Below, piece by piece: positions 1 through 9,755 of a stretch of 64,000 nt of DNA. The notes under the pieces were generated by a model. The model was not told the DNA's origin, searched no databases, and was given only the letters and a program-made list of their open reading frames with translations. Position numbers and translations under genes: made by a program. Within the stretch, counting starts at the first letter, position 1. Every line of letters starts with the position of its first letter. This stretch comes from Gaetbulibacter sp. S0825. GTDB taxonomy: Bacteria > Bacteroidota > Bacteroidia > Flavobacteriales > Flavobacteriaceae. The stretch covers positions 496,001-560,000 of the forward strand of contig NZ_JAATJT010000003.1 in NCBI RefSeq assembly GCF_011777505.1. The letters run 5' to 3'.

Positions 1-1
1 A

Positions 2-229
2 TTGTTATTTATTTTCTTTTCAACTGGGTTTGGAATGTATTTAGGTCGTTTTTTAAGATTCAATTCTTGGGATATTTTACAACATCCAGATATGTTGCTA
101 CTTAATATCTGGGACATACTAATTTCTCCAACCCAACATCTTGAAGCTTGGGCCTTCACATGCTGCTTTGGCGCCTTTTTAGGATTAAGTTATTATGTAA
201 TTAAATCGATAAAGCAAACTAATCTCTAA
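2..229 (+). CDS. DUF1361 family membrane protein, C-terminal part
   Basis: This is the carboxy-terminal 75 residues of a gene that begins outside the window; the frame is already open at base 2, so the apparent TTG start is not real. The sequence GMYLGRFLRFNSWD is the kind of motif I associate with DUF1361 integral membrane proteins of Bacteroidota. Two hydrophobic segments are visible, at the amino end and near residues 48-66. The function of the family is unknown. The gene overlaps the convergent DinB-like gene by 11 bases. The family assignment is from recall of the motif and is fairly likely. Confidence 0.7.
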   Translation: MLFIFFSTGFGMYLGRFLRFNSWDILQHPDMLLLNIWDILISPTQHLEAWAFTCCFGAFLGLSYYVIKSIKQTNL

Positions 230-803
230 CTTTACCCTGAAGAACGCTTACTTTTGAGTTAAACGGGTTTCCTGAAGTTCGTCTGTGCGTAATCACTTGT
301 CCTACATGCCATAATGCATCAGATATTGGTCCATTAATTTGATTCCAAAACGGATACTCAGTAGTGTTTTCTCCCCTTACGAATACCATAGTAAATTCTG
401 ACAAATCATCACTCTTACGAAAAATATCAGCAGCTTGTTTTAATAGATTTAATGTCTTAGCTCTTTTTTCAGCAAAGGTCATTTCTGCCTCTTCAGTTGG
501 AATATTTGGTTTCTTTAATGCCGAATTAATAATTGTTTTGGTCAATCCGTAAATATGGTCAACAGTTTCACTTGTTGTTCTACCTCCTTCACTAGGTTTA
601 AAGGCTAAATCTTCATCTCGCAAACCTTCAGTTGCCCAATAGTATCTAAATCCTAACCCATCAATCAATCTTGCAACTACAGTACATTCATTATATTCTG
701 CTGGGTAATCAGGAATTTTATGATAAGGTAATTCTTTATTTTGTGAATTTGTGATCTGCGACACACAGATAGCAGCTATAACAAGTAATAATTTAATTTT
801 CAT
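219..803 (-). CDS. Secreted DinB-like protein
   Basis: A 194-residue protein with an N-terminal signal peptide (about residues 1-20, ending near TNSQNK). The rest looks like a DinB/YfiT-type four-helix bundle: His83 (VDHIYGL), His166 and His173 (WHVGQVITH) are spaced like the three metal-binding histidines of that superfamily. DinB-like proteins include thiol transferases and many members of unknown function. An exported DinB protein is common in Bacteroidota, and its substrate cannot be told from sequence. It lies downstream of the susCD pair, separated by a strong hairpin, so it is probably transcribed on its own. Confidence 0.7.
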   Translation of the reverse strand: MKIKLLLVIAAICVSQITNSQNKELPYHKIPDYPAEYNECTVVARLIDGLGFRYYWATEGLRDEDLAFKPSEGGRTTSETVDHIYGLTKTIINSALKKPNIPTEEAEMTFAEKRAKTLNLLKQAADIFRKSDDLSEFTMVFVRGENTTEYPFWNQINGPISDALWHVGQVITHRRTSGNPFNSKVSVLQGKVRD

Positions 804-851
804 GAGTAAATAATTTAGCTAAAGTTATTAATAAAAAATTATATAAAAGTA

Positions 852-883
852 GAATCCCTTCAAGAATATACTTGAAGGGATTC
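852..883 (-). terminator. Terminator of the susC-susD unit
   Basis: A perfect 13-bp stem (GAATCCCTTCAAG at 852-864 with its complement at 871-883) encloses a 6-base loop. On the minus strand it is followed by a T-rich stretch, not a pure T run. It sits about 85 bases past the SusD stop codon and before the DinB-like gene. Confidence 0.7.
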
Positions 884-968
884 ACCGAATTAAGAACCAA
901 TAAAAATTGGCACCAACCTTTTTCTTAATTCATAGCTATAAAAGTTATCGTTAGTTTACACTTTTATC

Positions 969-2297
969 TTAATAATCAGGATTTTGACTCAACAATGGAT
1001 TTCTATCCCTTGCCGATTGTGGTATAGGAAAAACCAACTTGTTATCATTATAAGGCAATCCTCCTATATCTCTCTGAGTTCTCTTATAATCATGCAAAAC
1101 AAATCCTTCAAAACCTAATTCCAGTTCTCTTTCATTTAGTATTAAATCTAATGTCAACGCTCCTAAAACTGGAGCAGATGACCTTGACCTTAACGTGTTA
1201 ATCTCCACTAATGGATCTAATCCTAATGATGTACCTTCTCTAAAATTTGACTCTGCGCGAATTAAATGCATCTCTGCCAATCGCACTTGCTCTGTGTTGG
1301 CAAATTGTCGCACATATTTTAAGCTCAAGGTTAATCCTGCGTCAGTATAATAGAAATTTCCACGTTCATCTAATGGTGAATCAAACTTGCTCAAATAAGC
1401 TGGTGTTATTGAAATATCACCTCCTCTACCACCTAAGGCTTGTGTTGCAAAATGAGTAACTTGTGCATTAGCACCTTCTTGGGTCGTAATTACCCAAGAA
1501 AAAATAGTTTCGGCTGTGTTATCATCTGAATTAAAAACAGCGCTAAAAGTTGGCATTAAACCATGTCCGCTATTTTCAATAACATCATGAGCAGCATCTC
1601 TTGCAGCACTATAATTACCTTGCTGTAAATAGACTCTTGCCAACAATGCCTGAGCTGCATATTTATCTGCTCTATTACCATTATCATCAGGTAGAATAGC
1701 ATAAGCATCTGTGAGGTCACTTATTACTTGAGCATAGACTTCTTCAACTGTATTTCTAGCCACTTGCCTTGTAACATTTGGAGGATCTAACACAATAGGG
1801 ACTGCCTCTTGAGTATTCCCTCCTGCTGCGTTGTATTGTTGTCCAAAAAGACGAACCATATCAAAATAAGCAAGCCCTCTTAAGAATTTAGCTTCTCCTT
1901 CAACACGATCTTGTCTATCAGGATCTGTAAACTTATCTAAATTTGCCAAAACGGTATTAACGTTACCAAATAACAAATAGTAGTTTCCATAAATAGTATT
2001 TGCAGAGCCATTATTATTTACCATCTGCTTAAAATAAATATCTCTAAGATTAGAAAAAGTTCCATTCCATTCAACTTGATTAGTATTACCAAATAGCACA
2101 CTAATGTTTGCTATATCTCCATCATAATTACCTCTACCTGTATTATAAGCACCTACTAAAATTGCTTCGATATTATCGGCTGTTGCAGTCGCAACATCTT
2201 CACTAACACTTTGTTGAGGTTCTATATCTAATTCGCTTTCGCATGCAACGATGTAAAACGAACATAAAACAATGATTATATATTTTATATTTTTCAT
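969..2297 (-). CDS. SusD/RagB-family outer-membrane lipoprotein
   Basis: A 442-residue surface lipoprotein that would cap the SusC channel encoded just upstream and help bind the imported nutrient. The N terminus is a lipoprotein signal ending in FYIVAC, with lipidated Cys19. The middle holds the helical TPR-like region typical of SusD (RGLAYFDMVRLFGQQYN near residue 140). The C terminus carries the conserved family pattern LNERELELGFEG followed by HDYKR and ends in LSQNPDY. It starts 9 bases after the susC stop, so the two are one transcript. The substrate is not evident. It is slightly shorter than many glycan SusD proteins. Confidence 0.95.
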   Translation of the reverse strand: MKNIKYIIIVLCSFYIVACESELDIEPQQSVSEDVATATADNIEAILVGAYNTGRGNYDGDIANISVLFGNTNQVEWNGTFSNLRDIYFKQMVNNNGSANTIYGNYYLLFGNVNTVLANLDKFTDPDRQDRVEGEAKFLRGLAYFDMVRLFGQQYNAAGGNTQEAVPIVLDPPNVTRQVARNTVEEVYAQVISDLTDAYAILPDDNGNRADKYAAQALLARVYLQQGNYSAARDAAHDVIENSGHGLMPTFSAVFNSDDNTAETIFSWVITTQEGANAQVTHFATQALGGRGGDISITPAYLSKFDSPLDERGNFYYTDAGLTLSLKYVRQFANTEQVRLAEMHLIRAESNFREGTSLGLDPLVEINTLRSRSSAPVLGALTLDLILNERELELGFEGFVLHDYKRTQRDIGGLPYNDNKLVFPIPQSARDRNPLLSQNPDY

Positions 2298-2306
2298 AAC
2301 GTATTT

Positions 2307-5300
2307 TTAAAAGGTTAAATTAACTCCAAGTGTAAATGTCTTAGCAGGTGGTGCCGAATAAAATGTATTACCTACATTAGTATTTGTATTGGCATCATCA
2401 TTTGATGATTCTGGATCATAACCTCTATAATCTGTAATAGTAATTAGATTTAAACCTGCCAAATACACCCTTACTTTACTAAAACCTATTTTCTCTAGCA
2501 CACTTTCTGGCAGTGAATACCCAAGTGTTATATTTCTAAGTCTAATAAAATCAGCATCTTGTAAATATCTAGAACTAGCTGAATGTCCATTATTTCTAAA
2601 CAATCTCGCTTGCGGTACATTAGTTATGTCTCCAGGATTTTGCCATCTATTCTTGAAAATATATACATCCTGATTATCCAAACCATTACCAAAACCTGTT
2701 TCTTGATATTGCCCAGCGTTATTATACAAACTTGCTCCCCATTGTCCTTGGAACGTAAACGAAAAATCGAATGTCTTATAATTTAAATTACTCGACAAAC
2801 CTCCAATAAGATCTGGATTTGGATTACCCATAATAATACGTTGCGCTTGAGAAAAATCGTTTGTAGTCGTTTTGTTTAAAGAACCATCAGAATTTTCAGT
2901 ATTTAAATAATACAATGCATCACCATTTGATGAATCAACACCTGCATATTCAGCCATATAAAAAGCATTGATAGGCTCACCTTCTCTAAGGATATTTCGT
3001 CCTGTAATTAGGTCTGCGCCATTAGGTAAGTTAGTTACCTTGTTTTTATTGGTTGCAATGTTAAAACTGGTTTTCCAGGTTAAATCATCCGTTTGAATAT
3101 TGGTCGTATTTAAAACAAATTCAAATCCTTTGTTTTCAAGATTTCCAACATTTTTCAAGATAGCATGTCCTGGAGCTCCTGCCTCAAATGGAATACGCTC
3201 ATTAAATATTAAATCGTTTGTTTTCTTTACATAATAATCAATTTCACCGCTTATTCTGTTATTAAGAAATCCGAAATCGATTCCAATATCAGTTTGGGCT
3301 GTTTCTTCCCATTTTAAATCAGGATTTTCAATTTGTGTAAAAGCAATACCAGACACGCCATCATAAGCAGTACCTCCATAAAGTCCTAGGCTTCCAAAGT
3401 TAGCAACTGGTGTATTACCATTTATTCCCCAACTTGCTCTTAGTTTTAAATTTGAAACCACATTAGAGCCTTTTAAGAAATCTTCTTCTGATATAATCCA
3501 TCCAGCTGATGCTGCAGGGAAATATCCATTACGTTGGTCTGCACCAAATCGAGATGATGCATCATTACGAAGTGAAGCCTTTAATAAATATTTATTATCA
3601 TAACTATAAGTCGCTCTAGCAAAATAAGATACTTGCGCCCAATTTGTAAATGTTCCTGTTCCCGCTGAAATTGTTGCAGCACTTGAAACAGATTTAAAAT
3701 CGTCGGTTGGAAAACCATCTCCTGTAACAGAAATCGCTCTGTTTTTTAATCTAGTATATGTCATACCAGCTACAACATTTAAATCTGATAATTCTCCAAA
3801 CGTATGATCGAAAGTGAAATAATTATTTGTCGATATAATTTCAGTTCCATTATTAGAAGCAAATGTTTGACCATTTGTGGATTGAAAAGGCGCTAGTCTT
3901 CCTGTATTTCTGTCAACTGTTTGACTTAAATAATCGTAACCAAACTCTGTTCTAAAACTTAAAGATGGTAAGAATTGATAATCTCCAAAAACCTTACTTA
4001 AAATCCTCCTAACCGATGTTTTTCTAAAAGAATGCTTGTCTTGCAACAAGAAATTAGCATATAAAGTACCGTCATTCGGGTCTCCATTACTTAAATATAC
4101 TGGTGAGGTTGGCACTTGCGCAATTGCTTGTAGTGGCGTTGTAAACGAATTATCTCCAGATATTCTATCAATAATTGTACTGGAATAATTTGCATTAAGA
4201 CCAACATCAAACTTATTACTTACCTCATGGTCTAGGTTTGCTCTTAAACTATAACGTTTTAAGTTATTACCTCTTACAATTCCTTCGGTATCATTATAAG
4301 CACCAGAAATATAACTTGTTGTTTTTTCATTTCCTCCTGACACTGATACGTTAACATCTTTAGTGATACTGTTTTGAAAAGCTTCTTCTTGCCAATCAGT
4401 ATCTACATTTCTCCAGTCCTCATCACCTTGATATCTTGGTAAACGACCATCAACCCATGCATCTGATGCTGCTTGATCTGCAAAAAAACCACTATTAAAA
4501 GCTGATTCTCTTAGCAATTCAACATATTGAGCTGCATTTAACCAATCTCTTTTATTGGTTGGCTCTCCAACTGTTGTAGAAAAATCTACAGACACCTTAG
4601 ATGCTCCTAGCTTTCCTCTTTTAGTTGTAATTAAAATAACGCCATTAGTCCCCTTTGCTCCGTAAATTGCAGTTGCTGAAGCATCTTTTAAAATGTCAAT
4701 CGAGGCAACATCATTAGGGTTTAAGGATAGTAACGGATTTAAATTAGCTCCAATAGAAGAGGTGTTTCTATTATTCATTTCAATTCCATCAATGATATAC
4801 AATGGCTCTTGAGATGCTGAAACCGAAGAAAGACCTCTAATAATGGTTTTCACACCACCTTCAACTTTACCGTTAACTTGTGTAATTTGTACACCAGCAG
4901 CCTTACCAACAATAGCTCCTTGAAAACTAGGTGTTGAAATACCTTCAATTTGGCTAGCATCAATTTTTGCAACATTATCTGTTAGTAATTTTTTGGATTG
5001 CGTACCATAACCAATTACTACAACCTCTTCTAATGCTGCAGCATCCTCTTCCATAGTAACGTTTATAGTATTGGAAGATGCTACTGTTATCTCTACAGAC
5101 TTAAGTCCTACGTACGTAAATGCAAGGGTCTGACCTTCATTTACATTAATTGAATATTTACCATCAAAATCTGTTTGTGTTCCATTAGTTGTACCTTTTA
5201 CAACAATGTTAACACCTATAAGAGGAACACCAGATTGGTCCGAAACTGTTCCCGTTACGGTTTTTTGTTGTGCAAAAGCAATGGAAATGTTTAAAAACAA

Positions 5301-5333
5301 TAGTAAAAAAACAACTTTGCATTTTTTCTTCAT
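2307..5333 (-). CDS. SusC/RagA-family TonB-dependent transporter
   Basis: A 1008-residue outer-membrane beta-barrel that imports a nutrient using TonB energy. The order is: signal peptide (about 1-21), carboxypeptidase-regulatory-like domain (TVTGTVSDQSGVPLIGVNIV, about 24-95), a TonB-box-like region (EEVVVIGYGTQ near residue 100), plug domain with the family signature YIIDGIEM and ILKDASATAIYGAKGTNGV (about 110-240), then the barrel ending in FTLGVNLTF. The susD gene follows directly. A membrane AraC-type regulator and a secreted peptidase lie upstream on the same strand. No glycoside hydrolase or sulfatase is nearby, so the substrate is open and peptide uptake is as plausible as glycan. Confidence 0.95.
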   Translation of the reverse strand: MKKKCKVVFLLLFLNISIAFAQQKTVTGTVSDQSGVPLIGVNIVVKGTTNGTQTDFDGKYSINVNEGQTLAFTYVGLKSVEITVASSNTINVTMEEDAAALEEVVVIGYGTQSKKLLTDNVAKIDASQIEGISTPSFQGAIVGKAAGVQITQVNGKVEGGVKTIIRGLSSVSASQEPLYIIDGIEMNNRNTSSIGANLNPLLSLNPNDVASIDILKDASATAIYGAKGTNGVILITTKRGKLGASKVSVDFSTTVGEPTNKRDWLNAAQYVELLRESAFNSGFFADQAASDAWVDGRLPRYQGDEDWRNVDTDWQEEAFQNSITKDVNVSVSGGNEKTTSYISGAYNDTEGIVRGNNLKRYSLRANLDHEVSNKFDVGLNANYSSTIIDRISGDNSFTTPLQAIAQVPTSPVYLSNGDPNDGTLYANFLLQDKHSFRKTSVRRILSKVFGDYQFLPSLSFRTEFGYDYLSQTVDRNTGRLAPFQSTNGQTFASNNGTEIISTNNYFTFDHTFGELSDLNVVAGMTYTRLKNRAISVTGDGFPTDDFKSVSSAATISAGTGTFTNWAQVSYFARATYSYDNKYLLKASLRNDASSRFGADQRNGYFPAASAGWIISEEDFLKGSNVVSNLKLRASWGINGNTPVANFGSLGLYGGTAYDGVSGIAFTQIENPDLKWEETAQTDIGIDFGFLNNRISGEIDYYVKKTNDLIFNERIPFEAGAPGHAILKNVGNLENKGFEFVLNTTNIQTDDLTWKTSFNIATNKNKVTNLPNGADLITGRNILREGEPINAFYMAEYAGVDSSNGDALYYLNTENSDGSLNKTTTNDFSQAQRIIMGNPNPDLIGGLSSNLNYKTFDFSFTFQGQWGASLYNNAGQYQETGFGNGLDNQDVYIFKNRWQNPGDITNVPQARLFRNNGHSASSRYLQDADFIRLRNITLGYSLPESVLEKIGFSKVRVYLAGLNLITITDYRGYDPESSNDDANTNTNVGNTFYSAPPAKTFTLGVNLTF

Positions 5334-5570
5334 AATTCTTTTTTTAGTTATTAATTCAGTTTTACAACCAAAAAAAGCCTGTGGTAAAGCGAAGACTAAC
5401 TCAAATAAATATCTTTCTAAATTGGTTTAACGAAAACAAAGTCTAATGAAAGATGTAAAAATTACGACAAGCCTTTTTGATTGATTGTATATCAAAAGAA
5501 CTTGTTATTACTGTGTTTCTAGGGAAACCCTATAAGAATTAACCAAAGCCGAAGAATATTTACTTTGTAT

Positions 5571-7073
5571 TTACGCTCTTAAGGATTTAATGTATTGTGT
5601 TGGCGTAAGAGATAGCTGTTTTTTAAAATATTTATTAAAAGACACCTTATTGTTAAAACCAACTTCGTACGCAACTTGAATAATACTTAAGCTATTGTAT
5701 TCATCTCTTTTTAGTATTTCCGTTGCTTCCTCAATTCTATATTGATTCATAAGCTCAGAAAAACTCATGTTAAAATGCTCGTTAATTACTTGAGATGTAT
5801 TATGTCTTGTTGTATTTAATTTGATTGATAATGACTCAAGATTTAAATCATTATCTAAAAACACTTTATCTTCATTAAGAAGTTTTAAAAGGTTTTCCTT
5901 TAATTCTAATGATAAAGACGACGTTAATCCTGATTTTTTATATTTAAATAATTTCAATGGATCTAATAATTTCATTTTTCCTTTGAAAATCTCAGGCTGT
6001 CCATAAGCTATATAAGCAACATAAAACACTACGCTCACCATAACTACGATTTGCAAATGGAATAAAGGTTGAAAATTAACTATTCCAGTAATTCCCCCAG
6101 CATATATAATATAAGCGATTGTATAAATTATGTGAAGTGAGAGTAAATTTCTTTGCCAACAAAATGTATCATTTCTTTTACTATTGATAGTCTTTTTGTT
6201 TTTACGGTACATTTTCAAAATTAAAAAAGCATAAATAGACAAAGAGAGTATTTTTACAATAATAACAGTATATGCCGCGGATTGCAATACATTTTTTCCA
6301 TCAAAAAGAATATTAAACTTCTCCAACGGAGACATCATATAATAAGGCAAAATTGAAACAAAGAGAATTACAGAAGGTAATAAATGTAATGTATCTATTA
6401 ATTTAAACTTATAATTATAATTAATTCTTTTAAAATAAAAATAAAGCAATGGACCATATAAAAAAGAAAACGTTGCAGTCATTAATAATGCTTGAGGCAA
6501 ATGATATTGATAATTGATTACATACAAGCTTAAATGCAAAATAAACAATGAGTTAAAAAGTACAAATAGACTAATTAAAAATGTACCCAATCTATCCACT
6601 CCTTTTTTAATATTTAAAATGATAAAAATAAAAATCCCCAAGAAGCCTGCATAGAAATAAATTATTGCCATAAAATTGAATTTTGGCAAATACTTTTCCT
6701 TAAACTCAAGATATTTATCAGTGCTATTGATATTTGAAAATAGGTGGTCGTTAATAATAGACAAGTCTGCTGTAGCACCTATATACTTTTCAATATATAG
6801 CATTGCGCTATCAACATTATTGTTATTGGAATATTCTATTGCTAAATCCCTAAAAACTTCTATAGAATCCAACGTAGACGCTCCCCTTGAGACCAATGTG
6901 GTCGAAGGGTTAAAAAAAGAAGGAAATTCTAACAGTTTATTTTCATAGGTTTTCAATTCTACACCTTGAATAAAATTTTGCTCAAATGCAAAAGCACTTG
7001 AAAACAAAGCAAGAAAAATAATTAGAATAAAGTCTTTTTTTGGATAAACTATATGTGATTTAAGTTTTACCAA
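5571..7073 (-). CDS. Membrane-anchored AraC-family regulator
   Basis: A 500-residue regulator with its own membrane sensor part. After an N-terminal hydrophobic segment (about 14-30) comes a roughly 100-residue exported region. A block of about seven membrane helices follows (about 133-360), then a cytoplasmic AraC/XylS DNA-binding domain with two helix-turn-helix units (about 395-500, including VAYEVGFNNKVSFNKYFKKQ near the C terminus). The arrangement resembles other Bacteroidota AraC regulators with 7-helix membrane domains. It is encoded 237 bases upstream of susC on the same strand, so it is the natural candidate for controlling susCD in response to an external signal. That link is inferred from position only. 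Confidence 0.88.
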   Translation of the reverse strand: MVKLKSHIVYPKKDFILIIFLALFSSAFAFEQNFIQGVELKTYENKLLEFPSFFNPSTTLVSRGASTLDSIEVFRDLAIEYSNNNNVDSAMLYIEKYIGATADLSIINDHLFSNINSTDKYLEFKEKYLPKFNFMAIIYFYAGFLGIFIFIILNIKKGVDRLGTFLISLFVLFNSLFILHLSLYVINYQYHLPQALLMTATFSFLYGPLLYFYFKRINYNYKFKLIDTLHLLPSVILFVSILPYYMMSPLEKFNILFDGKNVLQSAAYTVIIVKILSLSIYAFLILKMYRKNKKTINSKRNDTFCWQRNLLSLHIIYTIAYIIYAGGITGIVNFQPLFHLQIVVMVSVVFYVAYIAYGQPEIFKGKMKLLDPLKLFKYKKSGLTSSLSLELKENLLKLLNEDKVFLDNDLNLESLSIKLNTTRHNTSQVINEHFNMSFSELMNQYRIEEATEILKRDEYNSLSIIQVAYEVGFNNKVSFNKYFKKQLSLTPTQYIKSLRA

Positions 7074-7246
7074 AGCGTAATTTTTACAATTAAATATACG
7101 ATATGAAGCCCAAAAAACACCTACAGAAAGTAAAATCCGATAATTATTTACTTAAAATTTAGCATTATTTTAAGACATCTATCACATAAATGTCAATAAT
7201 CACAAAAAAATTATGATTTGACTTATTAGTCGTATTAATTAGCTTT

Positions 7247-8620
7247 TCATTTCACACCATACTTATCATATAAATAAACCAAAGCAGTCATAGTAGCTGC
7301 ACCAAGCTCTAATTCTCTTTTATTGACAGCATCAAAAGTATCATTTGCTGCATGGTGATAATCAAAATAACGCTGTGTATCTGGGCGAAGTCCAGCCAAC
7401 ACCACATTTCCATCTTTTAATGGTCCAATATCTGCACCACTACCTCCTTTAACAAAAGAATGGACTAAATAAGGCTCAAATAGATGCTTCCAACTTAATA
7501 CTTGATTAAACTCATTATTGCTACAATCAAAAGAAAATCCCCTAGGTGTAAAACCTCCAGAGTCACTCTCTAAAGCAAATATGTGATTTTCTCCTTTTTG
7601 TTTAGCTACTTCAGCGTATTTTCTCCCTCCTCTTAAACCATTTTCTTCATTCATAAAAAGCACCACTCTTATTGTTCGTTTTGGTCGTATTCCTGATTCC
7701 TTTAAAAGCCTTAGCACATCCATAGATTGCGTGCAACCTGCTCCATCGTCATGAGAACCATCTCCTAAATCCCATGAATCTAAATGACCTCCAACAACAA
7801 TTATTTCTTTAGGAAATTCACTTCCAGTTATTTCACCAATAACATTATGTGATTGAACATCTGGTAATTGTTTACAGTTTTGTTTGAAATAAAATTTTAC
7901 ATCTTCATCTAACTTAATCATACTACTTAACAATTCTGCATGATTGGTACTAATTGCAGCAGCCGGAATTCGCTGATTAATTGGTGTATCTCCATAATTA
8001 GTCCCTCCAGTATGCGGAAAATCGTCAAGACGCAAATTCATAGACCTTACAATAACTCCAACAGCTCCATATTTAGTTGCTTCTTTAGCACCAGAACCTC
8101 GTTGGTCAACACAACCTCCATAAGCATTAAAAGTATTGATATGTGTTTCGTCCATTGGTCTATTAAAAAACACTATTTTTCCTTCTAGTTTTTCACGACC
8201 AAGAGTTTCGAGTTCATCAAGACTATGTACTTCAACAACATTTGCTTTAATACCAAGTGCAGGCGTAGCAACCGAGCCTCCTAAAGCGCAAATATTCACA
8301 TTGATTGTTTCTCCTGGCATTGTTTCGATGTATGCATACTCAGCAGCACCTCTTACCCATTTTGGTACCATTACTGGTTGTAACCAAACTTTATCTAATC
8401 CCAACTTATCGAGTTCTTCTTTAGTCCATTGCACTGCTCTTTCTGCATTTAGCGACCCAGATAATCTTCCTCCTATTTGATTTGATAAATGGTCTAGCCA
8501 TTCATAGCTTTTTCCGTTAGAAAGTGATGTATCGAAAATCTTCTTAAAGACTTCTTCATCTGTTTGGGAATAAGCATTGATTGACATTAGGAATACAAAA
8601 AATATAAATACTTGTTTCAT
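7247..8620 (-). CDS. Secreted M28-family metallopeptidase
   Basis: A 457-residue exported zinc aminopeptidase or carboxypeptidase of the M28 family (plasma glutamate carboxypeptidase/CPQ-like). The signal peptide is about residues 1-18. A PA-type insert lies around residues 120-230. The two-zinc centre is visible as His279-x-Asp281 (VGGHLDSWD), Asp291 (GSHDDGAG), the catalytic pair Glu325-Glu326 (MNEENG), Asp353 (ESDSGG) and a late His in YFDYHHAAND. It would release amino acids from peptides in the periplasm or outside. It lies upstream of the AraC-SusCD group on the same strand, which would fit peptide uptake, but there is a 173-base gap and no proof of co-transcription. Confidence 0.93.
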   Translation of the reverse strand: MKQVFIFFVFLMSINAYSQTDEEVFKKIFDTSLSNGKSYEWLDHLSNQIGGRLSGSLNAERAVQWTKEELDKLGLDKVWLQPVMVPKWVRGAAEYAYIETMPGETINVNICALGGSVATPALGIKANVVEVHSLDELETLGREKLEGKIVFFNRPMDETHINTFNAYGGCVDQRGSGAKEATKYGAVGVIVRSMNLRLDDFPHTGGTNYGDTPINQRIPAAAISTNHAELLSSMIKLDEDVKFYFKQNCKQLPDVQSHNVIGEITGSEFPKEIIVVGGHLDSWDLGDGSHDDGAGCTQSMDVLRLLKESGIRPKRTIRVVLFMNEENGLRGGRKYAEVAKQKGENHIFALESDSGGFTPRGFSFDCSNNEFNQVLSWKHLFEPYLVHSFVKGGSGADIGPLKDGNVVLAGLRPDTQRYFDYHHAANDTFDAVNKRELELGAATMTALVYLYDKYGVK

Positions 8621-8687
8621 CTGTTAATTGTTTTATGTTTTTAAATATACTATTAATAGACTTATTGAATAACAAAGAATCTATAAA

Positions 8688-8711
8688 AAAATCCAGCCTA
8701 AGCTGGATTTT
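8688..8711 (-). terminator. Terminator of the ppk2 gene
   Basis: A perfect 10-bp stem (AAAATCCAGC and its complement) with a 4-base loop is followed on the minus strand by a run of seven T. It lies about 100 bases past the PPK2 stop codon and before the M28 peptidase start. Confidence 0.8.
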
Positions 8712-8813
8712 AAGAATAACTGTAAAAATTAACGTCTTAATATTAAAAAATCACACAATCAAGACGTTATCCCTATATTTAAGACTCTAATAGAGCAGAA
8801 AAGTTTAAACCTT

Positions 8814-9692
8814 TTACTCATTTTCTAATTGTTCCTTGTACAAATTAAAATTTGCCTTTACTTCATCATCTAATTCTGGCTCTTTAATATCTTTATACGT
8901 TTGCAATGTTTCCAATAATATTTTAGCAACAATATATCTCGCTGTAGGTTTATCATCTGCAGGAATTGTATACCAAGGTGCATGCGGTTTAGATGTTCTA
9001 TTTATGGCATCTTCATAACATGCAAAATACTTATCCCATAGCTTACGCTCTTTTAAATCACCGGGAGAAAATTTCCAGTTTTTTTCCTGTTTGTTAAGCC
9101 TTCTCAGTAGTCTATTTTTTTGCTCTTGTTTTGAGAGATTTAAAAAGAACTTAAATATGATTGTACCATTATCTGTTATATGTTTTTCAAAATTGTTTAT
9201 TTGCTCAAAGCGCTTGTTCCAGAAATCGTCATTAATATCATCAATAGAGTTAACTGAGGGAATATTTTCTCCAAATATGTACTCTGGATGTACTCTAGTT
9301 ACCAATACGTTCTCATAATGTGTTCTATTAAAAATTCCAAATTTTCCTCTTTCAGGTAAAGCAATGTAATGCCTCCAAATATAGTCGTGTGACAACTCTT
9401 TTGGGGTTGGCACCTTAAAACTATGAACAATAACACCTCGCGTATTAAAATCTTTAAAAACCTCACGAATCATACTATCCTTACCAGCAGTATCCATGCC
9501 TTGAATACAAATAAGCACTGCGTATTTACCATGAGCATACATGGTATCCTGTAGCTTCCCTAGTTTTTTTCGAACCTTTTTAAGCTCTTTTTCGGTTGTT
9601 TTGCTATCCTCTTCTAAACTGTAGATAGTTGACCTATCTGATAGATTAATTTTTTCAGAAACTTTAAATTCGTTAATATCAATAGATTTCAT
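8814..9692 (-). CDS. ppk2: PPK2-family polyphosphate kinase (class III-like)
   Basis: A 292-residue cytoplasmic kinase that transfers phosphate between inorganic polyphosphate and nucleotides. The Walker A loop is GMDTAGKD (65-72). The lid/Walker B region reads IFNRTHYENVLVTRVHPE (about 120-137), which resembles class III PPK2 enzymes that can phosphorylate AMP and ADP; class I enzymes usually have an NRSWYNR type sequence there. The length suits the one-domain form. It is transcribed divergently from the secreted protein at 9756 and alone on its strand. The nucleotide preference is inferred from the motif and not certain. Confidence 0.93.
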   Translation of the reverse strand: MKSIDINEFKVSEKINLSDRSTIYSLEEDSKTTEKELKKVRKKLGKLQDTMYAHGKYAVLICIQGMDTAGKDSMIREVFKDFNTRGVIVHSFKVPTPKELSHDYIWRHYIALPERGKFGIFNRTHYENVLVTRVHPEYIFGENIPSVNSIDDINDDFWNKRFEQINNFEKHITDNGTIIFKFFLNLSKQEQKNRLLRRLNKQEKNWKFSPGDLKERKLWDKYFACYEDAINRTSKPHAPWYTIPADDKPTARYIVAKILLETLQTYKDIKEPELDDEVKANFNLYKEQLENE

Positions 9693-9755
9693 ATAAGATT
9701 AATTTTTTCTAAATATAGCGAAGATTTTGTAGTTTTATAGTTACTAAATCCTTGC

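Noticed and set aside
5520-5532. Small dyad TAGGGAAACCCTA in the region between the AraC gene and susC.
   Set aside because: Only 5 bp per arm; could be an operator but nothing else supports it.
8731-8768. Inverted pair AACGTCTT / AAGACGTT near the ppk2 terminator.
   Set aside because: Only 8 bp with a 22-base loop and no T run; the neighbouring 10-bp hairpin explains termination better.
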